Positions 40,991 through 48,934 of a stretch of DNA of 64,000 nucleotides are shown here, in pieces. Each line of letters starts with the position of its first letter. The stretch's first letter is position 1. Source of the stretch: Geobacillus sp. 46C-IIa (GTDB lineage Bacteria > Bacillota > Bacilli > Bacillales > Anoxybacillaceae). The notes below the pieces were generated by a model. That model had not been told where the DNA came from. It saw only the letters and a list, made by a program, of their open reading frames with translations, and did not search any database. The stretch spans positions 3,044,001 through 3,108,000 of the forward strand of contig NZ_CP061474.1 of assembly GCF_014679505.1 (NCBI RefSeq), given 5' to 3'. Both the position numbers and the translations under genes were made by a program.

Positions 40991-43900
40991 GTGAGATACA
41001 AAATCGGTCTTGATATCGGCATTACCTCGGTGGGCTGGGCAGTCATTAATCTGGATATTCCTCGCATCGAAGATTTAGGCGTCCGCATCTTTGACAGAGC
41101 GGAAAACCCGCAAACGGGAGAATCACTAGCTCTTCCTCGACGCCTCGCCCGCTCGGCCCGGCGTCGGCTGCGCCGCCGCAAGCATCGTCTTGAACGCATT
41201 CGCCGTCTGCTCATCCGTGAAGGAGTCTTAACGAAAGAAGAACTGGACAAGCTATTTGAGGAAAAGCATGAAATTGGCGTCTGGCAGCTGCGCGTTGAGG
41301 CATTGGATCGAAAATTAAACAACGATGAGTTGGCTCGCGTCCTCCTTCATCTAGCCAAGCGGCGCGGCTTCAAATCCAACCGCAAAAGCGAGCGCAGCAA
41401 CAAAGAAAACAGCACGATGCTCAAACATATTGAAGAAAACCGAGTCATTCTTTCTGGCTACCGAACCGTCGGCGAAATGATTGTGAAAGATCCAAAGTTT
41501 ACGCTCCATAAACGCAATAAAGGAGAAAATTACACAAACACGATCGCCCGCGATGACTTAGAACGTGAGATCCGACTCATTTTTTCCAAACAGCGCGAGT
41601 TTGGAAACATGAGTTGCACGGAAGAGTTTGAGAATGAATATACCGCCCTCTGGGCGTCACAACGTCCTTTCGCTTCCAAAGATGACATTGAGAAAAAAGT
41701 AGGTTTGTGTATATTTGAACCGAAAGAAAAGCGGGCGCCAAAAGCAACATACACATTCCAATCGTTCATCGCCTGGGAGCACATCAATAAATTGCGGCTC
41801 GTCTCCCCATCAGGCGCACGGGGGCTCACCGATGAGGAGCGCCATCTTTTATACAAACAAGCGTTCCTTAAAAATAAAATCACCTATCATGATATTCGGA
41901 CGTTGCTTAATTTGCCTGACGACACTTACTTTAAAGGCATTGTCTACGACCGGAACATGCCATTGAAGCAAAACGAAACCATCCGCTTCCTTGAACTCGA
42001 CGCCTATCATCAGATTCGGAAAGCCATTGATAAAGTGTATGGAAAAGGAAAGTCAAGTTCGTTTCTTCCCATCGATTTCGACACATTCGGTTATGCCTTG
42101 ACATTGTTTAAAGATGATGCCGATATTCGCAGCTACTTGCGAAATGAATATGAACAAAACGGGAAACGGATGCCAAATTTGGCGGACAAGGCATACGATA
42201 ACGAACTGATTGAGGAACTGTTGAACTTATCATTTACAAAATTCGGCCATTTGTCGCTAAAGGCGCTCCGCAACATTCTCCCGTATATGGAACAAGGTGA
42301 GGTCTACTCTTCGGCTTGTGAACAGGCGGGATACACGTTTACAGGGCCGAAGAAAAAACAAAAAACGGCGCTGCTTCCGACTATTCCGCCGATCGCCAAT
42401 CCGGTCGTCATGCGCGCGTTGACACAGGCGCGAAAAGTGGTGAATGCCATCATCAAAAAATACGGTTCGCCAGTATCCATTCATATCGAGCTAGCTCGCG
42501 ATTTATCACAAACGTTTGACGAACGGCGCAAAACAAAAAGAGAACAAGATGAAAACCGGAAGAAAAACGAAACCGCCATCCGCCAGCTCATAGAATACGG
42601 GCTGACGCTAAATCCAACCGGTCTTGACATTGTCAAATTCAAACTGTGGAGCGAACAAAACGGGAGATGCGCCTACTCACTTCAGCCAATCGAAATCGAA
42701 CGACTGCTTGAACCTGGTTATACGGAAGTAGATCATGTGATTCCATATAGCCGAAGCTTGGACGACAGTTATACAAATAAAGTGTTGGTATTGACAAAAG
42801 AAAACCGCGAAAAAGGCAACCGCATTCCTGCCGAGTATTTAGGGGTCGGAACCGAACGCTGGCAACAGTTTGAAACATTTGTGTTAACGAACAAGCAGTT
42901 TTCCAAAAAGAAGCGGGATCGGTTGCTCCGGCTTCATTACGATGAAAGCGAAGAAACGGAATTTAAAAACCGAAATTTAAATGACACCCGGTATATTTCA
43001 CGATTTTTCGCCAACTTTATTCGTGAACACCTTAAATTCGCTGACAGCGATAACAAACAAAAAGTATACACCGTCAACGGCCGCATTACCGCCCATCTGC
43101 GAAGCCGCTGGGATTTTAACAAAAACCGTGAAGAGTCCGATTTGCATCATGCGGTAGATGCCGCCATCGTCGCCTGCACAACGCCGAGCGATATCGCCCG
43201 AGTCACCGCCTTTTATCAACGGCGCGAGCAAAACAAAGAATTGGCTCAAAAAACGGAACCGCAATTTCCGCAGCCTTGGCCGCACTTCGCTGATGAGCTG
43301 CGGGCGCGTTTATCAAAACATCCACAAGAGAGTATAAAAGCTCTCAATCTTGGAAATTATGATAACGAGAAACTCGAATCGTTGCAGCCGGTTTTTGTCT
43401 CCCGAATGCCGAAACGGAGCGTCACAGGGGCGGCTCACCAAGAAACATTGCGGCGATACATCGGCATCGATGAACGGAGCGGGAAAATCCAAACTGTTGT
43501 CAAAACGAAACTGTCCGAAATCAAACTGGATGCGAGCGGACATTTTCCGATGTACGGCAAAGAAAGTGACCCAAGGACATACGAAGCGATCCGCCAGCGG
43601 CTGCTTGAGCATAACAATGACCCGAAAAAGGCGTTCCAAAAACCGCTGTACAAGCCAAAAAAGAACGGGGAACCCGGGCCTATCATTCGGACAGTGAAAG
43701 TCATCGACACGAAAAACCAAGTCATCCCGCTCAATGATGGCAGAACCGTTGCCTACAACAGCAACATCATCCGGGTCGATGTGTTCGAGAAAGACGGCAA
43801 ATACTATTGTGTCCCTATCTATACAATGGATATGATGAAAGGGATCTTGCCAAACAAAGCGATCGAGCCGAACAAACCGTACTCTGAGTGGAAGGAAATG

Positions 43901-44254
43901 ACGGAGGACTATACGTTCCGATTCAGCTTGTACCCGAATGATCTCATTCGCATTGAGCTTCCTCGGGAAAAAACAGTGAAAACAGCCGCAGGCGAAGAGA
44001 TTAACATTAAAGATATGTTTGTCTACTACAAAACGATTGACTCAGCCAACGGGGGATTAGAGTTGATCAGCCATGACAACAGTTTCTCGCTCCGTGGCAT
44101 CGGTTCAAGAACCCTCAAACGATTCGAGAAATACCAAGTAGATGTGCTTGGAAACATCTACAAAGTGAGAGGGGAAAAGAGAGTTGGGTTGGCGTCATCT
44201 TCTCATCCGAAAGCCGGGGAAACTATCCGTCCGTTACAATCAACTCGTGATTGA
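40991..44254 (+). CDS. cas9: CRISPR-associated endonuclease Cas9, type II-C (GeoCas9)
   Basis: The protein has 1087 residues and a GTG start at 40991, with GGGAGGGG 6 nt upstream. I recognise it as the thermostable GeoCas9 of G. stearothermophilus or a very near homologue. RuvC-I has the catalytic Asp8 (KIGLDIGITSVGWA). The arginine-rich bridge helix ARSARRRLRRRKHRLERIRR is near residues 53-72. RuvC-II has SIHIELARDL, HNH has EVDHVIPYSRSLDDSYTN (catalytic His near 582), and RuvC-III has ESDLHHAVDAAIVA. The last 250 residues form the WED and PAM-interacting regions. The known GeoCas9 PAM is of the NNNNCRAA type. It cuts invading DNA guided by crRNA and tracrRNA. Its end overlaps cas1 by 71 bp. 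Confidence 0.97.
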   Translation: MRYKIGLDIGITSVGWAVINLDIPRIEDLGVRIFDRAENPQTGESLALPRRLARSARRRLRRRKHRLERIRRLLIREGVLTKEELDKLFEEKHEIGVWQLRVEALDRKLNNDELARVLLHLAKRRGFKSNRKSERSNKENSTMLKHIEENRVILSGYRTVGEMIVKDPKFTLHKRNKGENYTNTIARDDLEREIRLIFSKQREFGNMSCTEEFENEYTALWASQRPFASKDDIEKKVGLCIFEPKEKRAPKATYTFQSFIAWEHINKLRLVSPSGARGLTDEERHLLYKQAFLKNKITYHDIRTLLNLPDDTYFKGIVYDRNMPLKQNETIRFLELDAYHQIRKAIDKVYGKGKSSSFLPIDFDTFGYALTLFKDDADIRSYLRNEYEQNGKRMPNLADKAYDNELIEELLNLSFTKFGHLSLKALRNILPYMEQGEVYSSACEQAGYTFTGPKKKQKTALLPTIPPIANPVVMRALTQARKVVNAIIKKYGSPVSIHIELARDLSQTFDERRKTKREQDENRKKNETAIRQLIEYGLTLNPTGLDIVKFKLWSEQNGRCAYSLQPIEIERLLEPGYTEVDHVIPYSRSLDDSYTNKVLVLTKENREKGNRIPAEYLGVGTERWQQFETFVLTNKQFSKKKRDRLLRLHYDESEETEFKNRNLNDTRYISRFFANFIREHLKFADSDNKQKVYTVNGRITAHLRSRWDFNKNREESDLHHAVDAAIVACTTPSDIARVTAFYQRREQNKELAQKTEPQFPQPWPHFADELRARLSKHPQESIKALNLGNYDNEKLESLQPVFVSRMPKRSVTGAAHQETLRRYIGIDERSGKIQTVVKTKLSEIKLDASGHFPMYGKESDPRTYEAIRQRLLEHNNDPKKAFQKPLYKPKKNGEPGPIIRTVKVIDTKNQVIPLNDGRTVAYNSNIIRVDVFEKDGKYYCVPIYTMDMMKGILPNKAIEPNKPYSEWKEMTEDYTFRFSLYPNDLIRIELPREKTVKTAAGEEINIKDMFVYYKTIDSANGGLELISHDNSFSLRGIGSRTLKRFEKYQVDVLGNIYKVRGEKRVGLASSSHPKAGETIRPLQSTRD

Positions 44255-45083
44255 ACAGGAAGAAAAAGTTTCTATCCCGTTGGAGGATATTTGTTCCATT
44301 GTCATCGAAGAACAAGCCGTAAGTATAACTGCAGTTGCTTTAAGCAAAATGGCGGAGTATAACATCACCCTGTTCACTTGCGACCAAAAACGGCTCCCCA
44401 GTGGGGTGCTGCAGCCGTTCCAAAAACATTCTCGCCAAGTGGGCGTGCTGCACATGCAGTACGCCTACTCCAAGCCTTTTAAAAAACGAATTTGGCAGCG
44501 AATCGTGATCCAAAAACTAATGAATCAAGGAAAATGTTTGGAGTTCCTGAACAAAGAAGGAGCAGATGAACTATACCGCATCAGCAAAACCGTCGACTCT
44601 GGAGACAGCAACAACCGCGAGGCGTACGGAGCCAAAAAGTACTTTCTGTATTTATTTGGAAGTGAATTCACCCGACGAAGCGACTCAGTGGTGAACGCTG
44701 CTTTAAATTACGGATACGCCATTATGCGCGGACTCGTCGCCCGCTCTCTCGTCGGGTATGGCTTTTTCCCGTGCTTGGGAATTTACCACGATAACGAGTT
44801 GAACAAATTTAATCTCGCCGACGATTTTATGGAAGTATTGCGCCCGCTCGTCGACCTATACGTGGCCCAACATATTCAACCGGACGATGAATTTTCTCCG
44901 TCCATTCGGGCAGACTTATATAATTTGGCCAATATGGACATACTAGTGAATGGAGAAAAACTGACCGTCGTGAACGCGGTGGAAGAAATGACAAAAAGCT
45001 TCGTCACTGCAAGCCGGAGCCAAGACCCTTCGTTGTTGAAATTGCCGGAACTTCTCCCGTTGCAACTGCACGTATATGAGTAA
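44184..45083 (+). CDS. cas1: CRISPR adaptation integrase Cas1 (type II)
   Basis: The protein has 299 residues, with a TTG start at 44184 preceded by AGAGGGGAAAAG. The N-terminal beta domain starts MGWRHLLIRKPGKLSVRYNQ. The helical domain carries the catalytic acidic residues, with a Glu in the NREAYGAKKYF region, a His in GIYHDNELNKFNLADDFME and acidic residues behind it. With Cas2 it integrates new spacers. The start lies 71 bp inside cas9, so translation is coupled. No cas4 or csn2 follows, which defines subtype II-C. Confidence 0.95.
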   Translation: MGWRHLLIRKPGKLSVRYNQLVIEQEEKVSIPLEDICSIVIEEQAVSITAVALSKMAEYNITLFTCDQKRLPSGVLQPFQKHSRQVGVLHMQYAYSKPFKKRIWQRIVIQKLMNQGKCLEFLNKEGADELYRISKTVDSGDSNNREAYGAKKYFLYLFGSEFTRRSDSVVNAALNYGYAIMRGLVARSLVGYGFFPCLGIYHDNELNKFNLADDFMEVLRPLVDLYVAQHIQPDDEFSPSIRADLYNLANMDILVNGEKLTVVNAVEEMTKSFVTASRSQDPSLLKLPELLPLQLHVYE

Positions 45084-45396
45084 GTTTATGCGGTTGCTCG
45101 TCTTTTTTGATCTCCCCGTCGTGACCAACCGGGAGAAGCGTGAATACCGGCGATTTCGCACATTCCTACTGAACGAAGGGTATGATATGTTGCAGTTTTC
45201 AGTCTACAGCCGCGTCTGCCACGGACACGAAGCAACGGATAAACACTTGACAAGATTAAAACGCAACTTACCCCCTCAAGGATCGATTCGGGCGATGGTC
45301 GTAACGGAAAAGCAGTACGCAAAAATGCAGCTGCTTCTCGGGGAACCAACGGCACAAGAAAAGAAAATGACATCCACCCAGCTAACACTTTTTTAA
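45076..45396 (+). CDS. cas2: CRISPR adaptation protein Cas2
   Basis: The protein has 106 residues; ATG 45076 overlaps the end of cas1 by 8 bp. It has the ferredoxin-like start MSKFMRLLVFFDLPVVTNRE with the conserved Asp, then YRRFRTFLLNEGYDMLQFSV and IRAMVVTEKQY. It dimerises and bridges two Cas1 dimers. An in-frame ATG at 45088 is a second possible start. It is the last gene of the cas9-cas1-cas2 operon, 100 bp from the array. Confidence 0.95.
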   Translation: MSKFMRLLVFFDLPVVTNREKREYRRFRTFLLNEGYDMLQFSVYSRVCHGHEATDKHLTRLKRNLPPQGSIRAMVVTEKQYAKMQLLLGEPTAQEKKMTSTQLTLF

Positions 45397-45446
45397 AAAA
45401 CGGAAAGGGTTCCCCCTTTTTGCATAAGCACATTTGCATTTTTTGA

Positions 45447-45487
45447 AAGCAAAAAAGCCTGCGATCCTTGAGATTGCAGGCTTTTTT
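45447..45487. terminator. Bidirectional terminator between cas2 and the II-C array
   Basis: AAAAAAGCCTGC and GCAGGCTTTTTT form a stem of about 12 bp around a 12-15 nt loop, with A and T tracts on both sides. It can stop cas operon transcripts before they run antisense through the array. It can also stop crRNA transcripts, which move in the other direction, before they enter cas2. It is 8 nt from the first repeat. Confidence 0.85.
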
Positions 45488-45495
45488 GGATACGT

Positions 45496-47306
45496 ATTAT
45501 ACCACAGCGATAATCTCAGGGGAACTATGACAATATGTCTTGTATGTGTTGCTCGGTAAGATTATACCACAGCGATAATCTCAGGGGAACTATGACTACG
45601 GTACTGTTTGGAAACAAAGCTCGTATTATACCACAGCGATAATCTCAGGGGAACTATGACCGGCCAAGCGGCGGTTATCAACCGTGATTATTATACCACA
45701 GCGATAATCTCAGGGGAACTATGACTAAAGCGACCGGCGTACGTCATGATGTCAATTATACCACAGCGATAATCTCAGGGGAACTATGACGTCGAACTCG
45801 GCGTGAACCCGGCTGTTTGATTATACCACAGCGATAATCTCAGGGGAACTATGACGGTCGTTCCGTCCGTGCGAGTCGTCAACAATTATACCACAGCGAT
45901 AATCTCAGGGGAACTATGACACTCCGTCCGCCCAAAAGGTGAGCGTTTAATTATACCACAGCGATAATCTCAGGGGAACTATGACCCTTTCCGCGTGCTT
46001 CATGAAAACCTTGTAATTATACCACAGCGATAATCTCAGGGGAACTATGACGTGGGTTCGGGTGTTACTGGTAATATATATATTATACCACAGCGATAAT
46101 CTCAGGGGAACTATGACTCGTCGGAGGCGAATAGCAACCGAAACTACATTATACCACAGCGATAATCTCAGGGGAACTATGACCGTCCCTGTCGTACGAT
46201 TTGCGTACACCGGATTATACCACAGCGATAATCTCAGGGGAACTATGACATTGATCTGCTCCTTTTGCTGTTCCTGATAATTATACCACAGCGATAATCT
46301 CAGGGGAACTATGACTACGAAGGCGGATGTTATCTAGTCGAGGTGATTATACCACAGCGATAATCTCAGGGGAACTATGACCTTATCGCCCCAAAAATCT
46401 TCTTCAGTAATATTATACCACAGCGATAATCTCAGGGGAACTATGACTATTCCCATGCAGTGGGCATCCGTGCCAGAATTATACCACAGCGATAATCTCA
46501 GGGGAACTATGACAAAAAGACGAAGAAACCGACGAAAAAGATGATTATACCACAGCGATAATCTCAGGGGAACTATGACCCACTCACCGTCATGAAACAT
46601 TTTACCGAAATTATACCACAGCGATAATCTCAGGGGAACTATGACGATGTTTTTGTAACGGTGAAACCAGAAACTATTATACCACAGCGATAATCTCAGG
46701 GGAACTATGACCGATGCCGGCGTCGCGTAAGTACGTGGCCAATTATACCACAGCGATAATCTCAGGGGAACTATGACCGATAATGTAAAGGTGTTCAACA
46801 TTAAACGATTATACCACAGCGATAATCTCAGGGGAACGATGACGAAGGGGACATTGTGGACGATGACGAAGCAATTATACCACAGCGATAATCTCAGGGG
46901 AACTATGACTTGAGCAATGATCTGATTGAACGGGAGCATTATTATACCACAGCGATAATCTCAGGGGAACTATGACGCAGAAAGGCCAGTAATTTCACGA
47001 ACCCGCATTATACCACAGCGATAATCTCAGGGGAACTATGACCGTGCTTGTGCGCGATTGGCTTCGCGTACGATTATACCACAGCGATAATCTCAGGGGA
47101 ACGATGACCCGCGTCTACTGTTACCGTGCCGCCGATAAATTATACCACAGCGATAATCTCAGGGGAACTATGACTATCGAACGCTTCTTCTTCAGACAGC
47201 CACTATTATACCACAGCGATAATCTCAGGGGAACTATGACCGTACATCCAGACTGTCATCCGCGCATATGATTATACCACAGCGATAATCTCAGGGGAAC
47301 GATGAC
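45496..47306 (-). CRISPR. Type II-C CRISPR array, 28 repeats and 27 spacers
   Basis: The 36-nt repeat reads GTCATAGTTCCCCTGAGATT and ATCGCTGTGGTATAAT on the crRNA (minus) strand. Repeats start at 45496, 45561, 45625, 45690, 45755, 45820, 45885, 45950, 46016, 46082, 46148, 46214, 46280, 46346, 46412, 46478, 46544, 46610, 46676, 46742, 46808, 46874, 46941, 47007, 47073, 47139, 47205 and 47271. The seven spacers nearest cas2 are 28-29 nt; the other twenty are 30 nt, one of them 31. Repeats 21, 25 and 28 carry the same single change (ACTATGAC to ACGATGAC on the plus strand). Each repeat ends in TGGTATAAT on the crRNA strand, an extended -10 promoter. The anti-repeat is in the tracrRNA upstream of cas9. 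Confidence 0.97.
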
Positions 47307-47398
47307 AAGAGCGGAGTTTATCGCCTCCATCCAGACATAAAAATCACGACTCACCAGTGTGATTTTCACGGAAAAAGCGGCTGAAATCGAACATCATG

Positions 47399-47427
47399 AA
47401 AAAAGGCGGTGGTTGACCGCCTTTTTG
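47399..47427. terminator. Terminator between the II-C array and the Rpn gene
   Basis: AAAAAGGCGGT and ACCGCCTTTTT form an 11-bp stem around GGTTG. A second small hairpin (AAAATCAC with GTGTGATTTT) is at 47338-47366. They lie just after the Rpn-family gene on its strand. Confidence 0.7.
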
Positions 47428-47492
47428 TTCTTTTCCTCTTACTCATTCAACGGGAAACACCGAGGTAAGATGGATATTCTGCCCCTTTTCTC

Positions 47493-48365
47493 TTACTCGC
47501 TCAGCAAGCGGCGAATTTCTTCTTCAGAAAGATCGACCAACCGGGCAATCTCGACGGCCGTCATCCCTTTTTGTGCCATCGTCTCAATGAGCCGCTTCAT
47601 TCCTTGCTCAAGGCCGCGTTTCCATCCTTCTTCCATCCCTTCCTTCTTCCCTTTTTGCTCGTAGGAGATGATCAGCTCCAGCACTTTCTCTCTTTCTTTC
47701 GTTTCCATCGCCTTCACCTCGCTTTGCAGCTGTTGTTCCTCTTCCTCCGTCAACTTCACGTACGTCTCAAAAAACCCAAGCAGCAACCGCTGCCTCGCCT
47801 CATCCAGCTCCAACCGCACCAGCATGCGCAAAAACTCTTTTTTCAGCTCCACCTTCTCCCTTTCAGTATACCCCATTTGACTGAGCAGCGCAGCCGCAAC
47901 CGGATTGTCCTGCCGGATGTACTCCCGCCAATGCTTCTTCCGCAGCGCCACCGGAAAAAAGCGAAACTGCAGCACTTCGCCAAAGGGAAATTCCATCGAA
48001 AACACAGACGGTTCCTCGCGGAGGGAATCATAATGGAAGACAGCGATCGGAACGATGCGGGTTCGGTAGGTTTCATACAAGCGGCTGAAATAGAGGAACA
48101 TGCGCTCGGCAAACGACGGCTGGACATACCCTTGCGTTTCCACGTGCACGATGATCAGCCCGTCTTTGCCTTTCAGCTTCGTCTCGACCAGCAGATCGAC
48201 GCGGTACTTTTCGCCGGCCGTCACATCGGTAAACAGCTCTTCGGATAAAAAGGACAGATGGTGGAAATCGATATGCTCGTGCATGTCGGGGAAAAAGAGA
48301 AGGAAGAACTCTTCGAAAAACGTGCGGATCAGCTCTTTGAACAGCCGATCATGGTCAATCGCCAT
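47493..48365 (-). CDS. Rpn-family PD-(D/E)XK nuclease/transposase-like protein, intact copy
   Basis: The protein has 290 residues and starts MAIDHDRLFKELIRTFFEEF. The PD-(D/E)XK fold is in the N-terminal half: FTDVTAGEKYRVDLLVETKL with the Asp, then LIIVHVETQGYV with the E-x-Q motif of the family. The C-terminal 90 residues are a charged helical region (EQKGKKEGMEEGWKRGLEQG) ending in a short HTH-like AQKGMTAVEIARLVDLSEEEI. Rpn proteins promote recombination and relatives have been linked with phage defence. Its promoter side lies 70 bp from array B. Two decayed copies lie at 23137 and 28735, so the family has spread in this genome. Confidence 0.82.
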   Translation of the reverse strand: MAIDHDRLFKELIRTFFEEFFLLFFPDMHEHIDFHHLSFLSEELFTDVTAGEKYRVDLLVETKLKGKDGLIIVHVETQGYVQPSFAERMFLYFSRLYETYRTRIVPIAVFHYDSLREEPSVFSMEFPFGEVLQFRFFPVALRKKHWREYIRQDNPVAAALLSQMGYTEREKVELKKEFLRMLVRLELDEARQRLLLGFFETYVKLTEEEEQQLQSEVKAMETKEREKVLELIISYEQKGKKEGMEEGWKRGLEQGMKRLIETMAQKGMTAVEIARLVDLSEEEIRRLLSE

Positions 48366-48433
48366 TCGATCACCTCACCTTGATGGTCTCTCTTCTTCTA
48401 TTCGCCATCCCCAAGGCGGCATCCTGCTCACAA

Positions 48434-48593
48434 TGAGAAATTCCTCATAGGTACGATAAAAACGAACGATCCCTTTCACTTGCAGCCCTTGTTTGTAGTT
48501 TCAATCCCTCATAGGTACGATAAAAACTGCAGCAAGCGTTTCGAAATAGGCTGTAATCAACTGGTTTCAATCCCTCATAGATACGATAAAAAC
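48434..48593 (-). CRISPR. Mini-CRISPR array B, type I-B/III repeat, 3 repeats
   Basis: Repeats lie at 48434-48463 (degenerate, lacking part of the 5' sequence), 48498-48527 and 48564-48593 (one A for G change, ATACG), with spacers of 34 and 36 nt. It is the same repeat as array A, in the same minus-strand orientation with the leader on the right (48639-48760). The degenerate leader-distal repeat is the typical old end. No type I/III cas gene is adjacent. Confidence 0.9.
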
Positions 48594-48638
48594 CAAAAAC
48601 CGCTGCCATAACAAGCTTTCTCCCGCAGCCGCAACTTC

Positions 48639-48667
48639 AGCATAAAACATCCCGAATATTCTGTCAA
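48639..48667 (-). promoter_or_regulatory. Leader promoter of array B
   Basis: On the minus strand TTGACA (48662-48667) and TATGCT (48639-48644) are separated by 17 nt. The start would be about 40 nt before the first repeat, as in array A. ATTCTGTCAAT and GATGGCT are shared with leader A. Confidence 0.8.
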
Positions 48668-48713
48668 TCAAGCCCATTCATGATGGCTCTAGAGATTAAG
48701 CGATCAAAACCAA

Positions 48714-48760
48714 TGTCGTCGACCCCCTAGGGTTTTTGCGCGATTGGAGGTCGACGACAA
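48714..48760. repeat. Leader-associated inverted repeat of array B
   Basis: TGTCGTCGA (48714-48722) and TCGACGACA (48751-48759) flank a centre with CCCCCTAGGGTTTTTGCGCG. It matches the unit at 39058-39105 in nearly all positions. Apart from this element and the promoter, nothing further is seen in the stretch to 48934, between array B and jetD. Confidence 0.75.
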
Positions 48761-48934
48761 CCAAGGAGTGCTTCCTGGTGGCTGGCTTGCCTTGTTTCCC
48801 GATTGCTGTTTGCCTAAGCGAGGACAAACGCTCGTCCTGCGGCGCATAAGACCGAGATACCGCCTGCTCATCCACCGCGGGCAAGACGAACACAAATATT
48901 GGAATCCCAACGCTTGCATGAACAGGGGCGAGTG

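Noticed and set aside
45947..47271. Long open frames running through the II-C array (repeated VIVPLRLSLWYN and LYHSDNLRGTMT peptides)
   Set aside because: They are translations of the 36-nt repeats at a 66-nt period, a multiple of three. They have no ribosome sites and are not genes.
48696..48919. Minus-strand frames between jetD and array B as a possible cas gene end
   Set aside because: They cover the leader inverted repeat and have no recognisable Cas motif.
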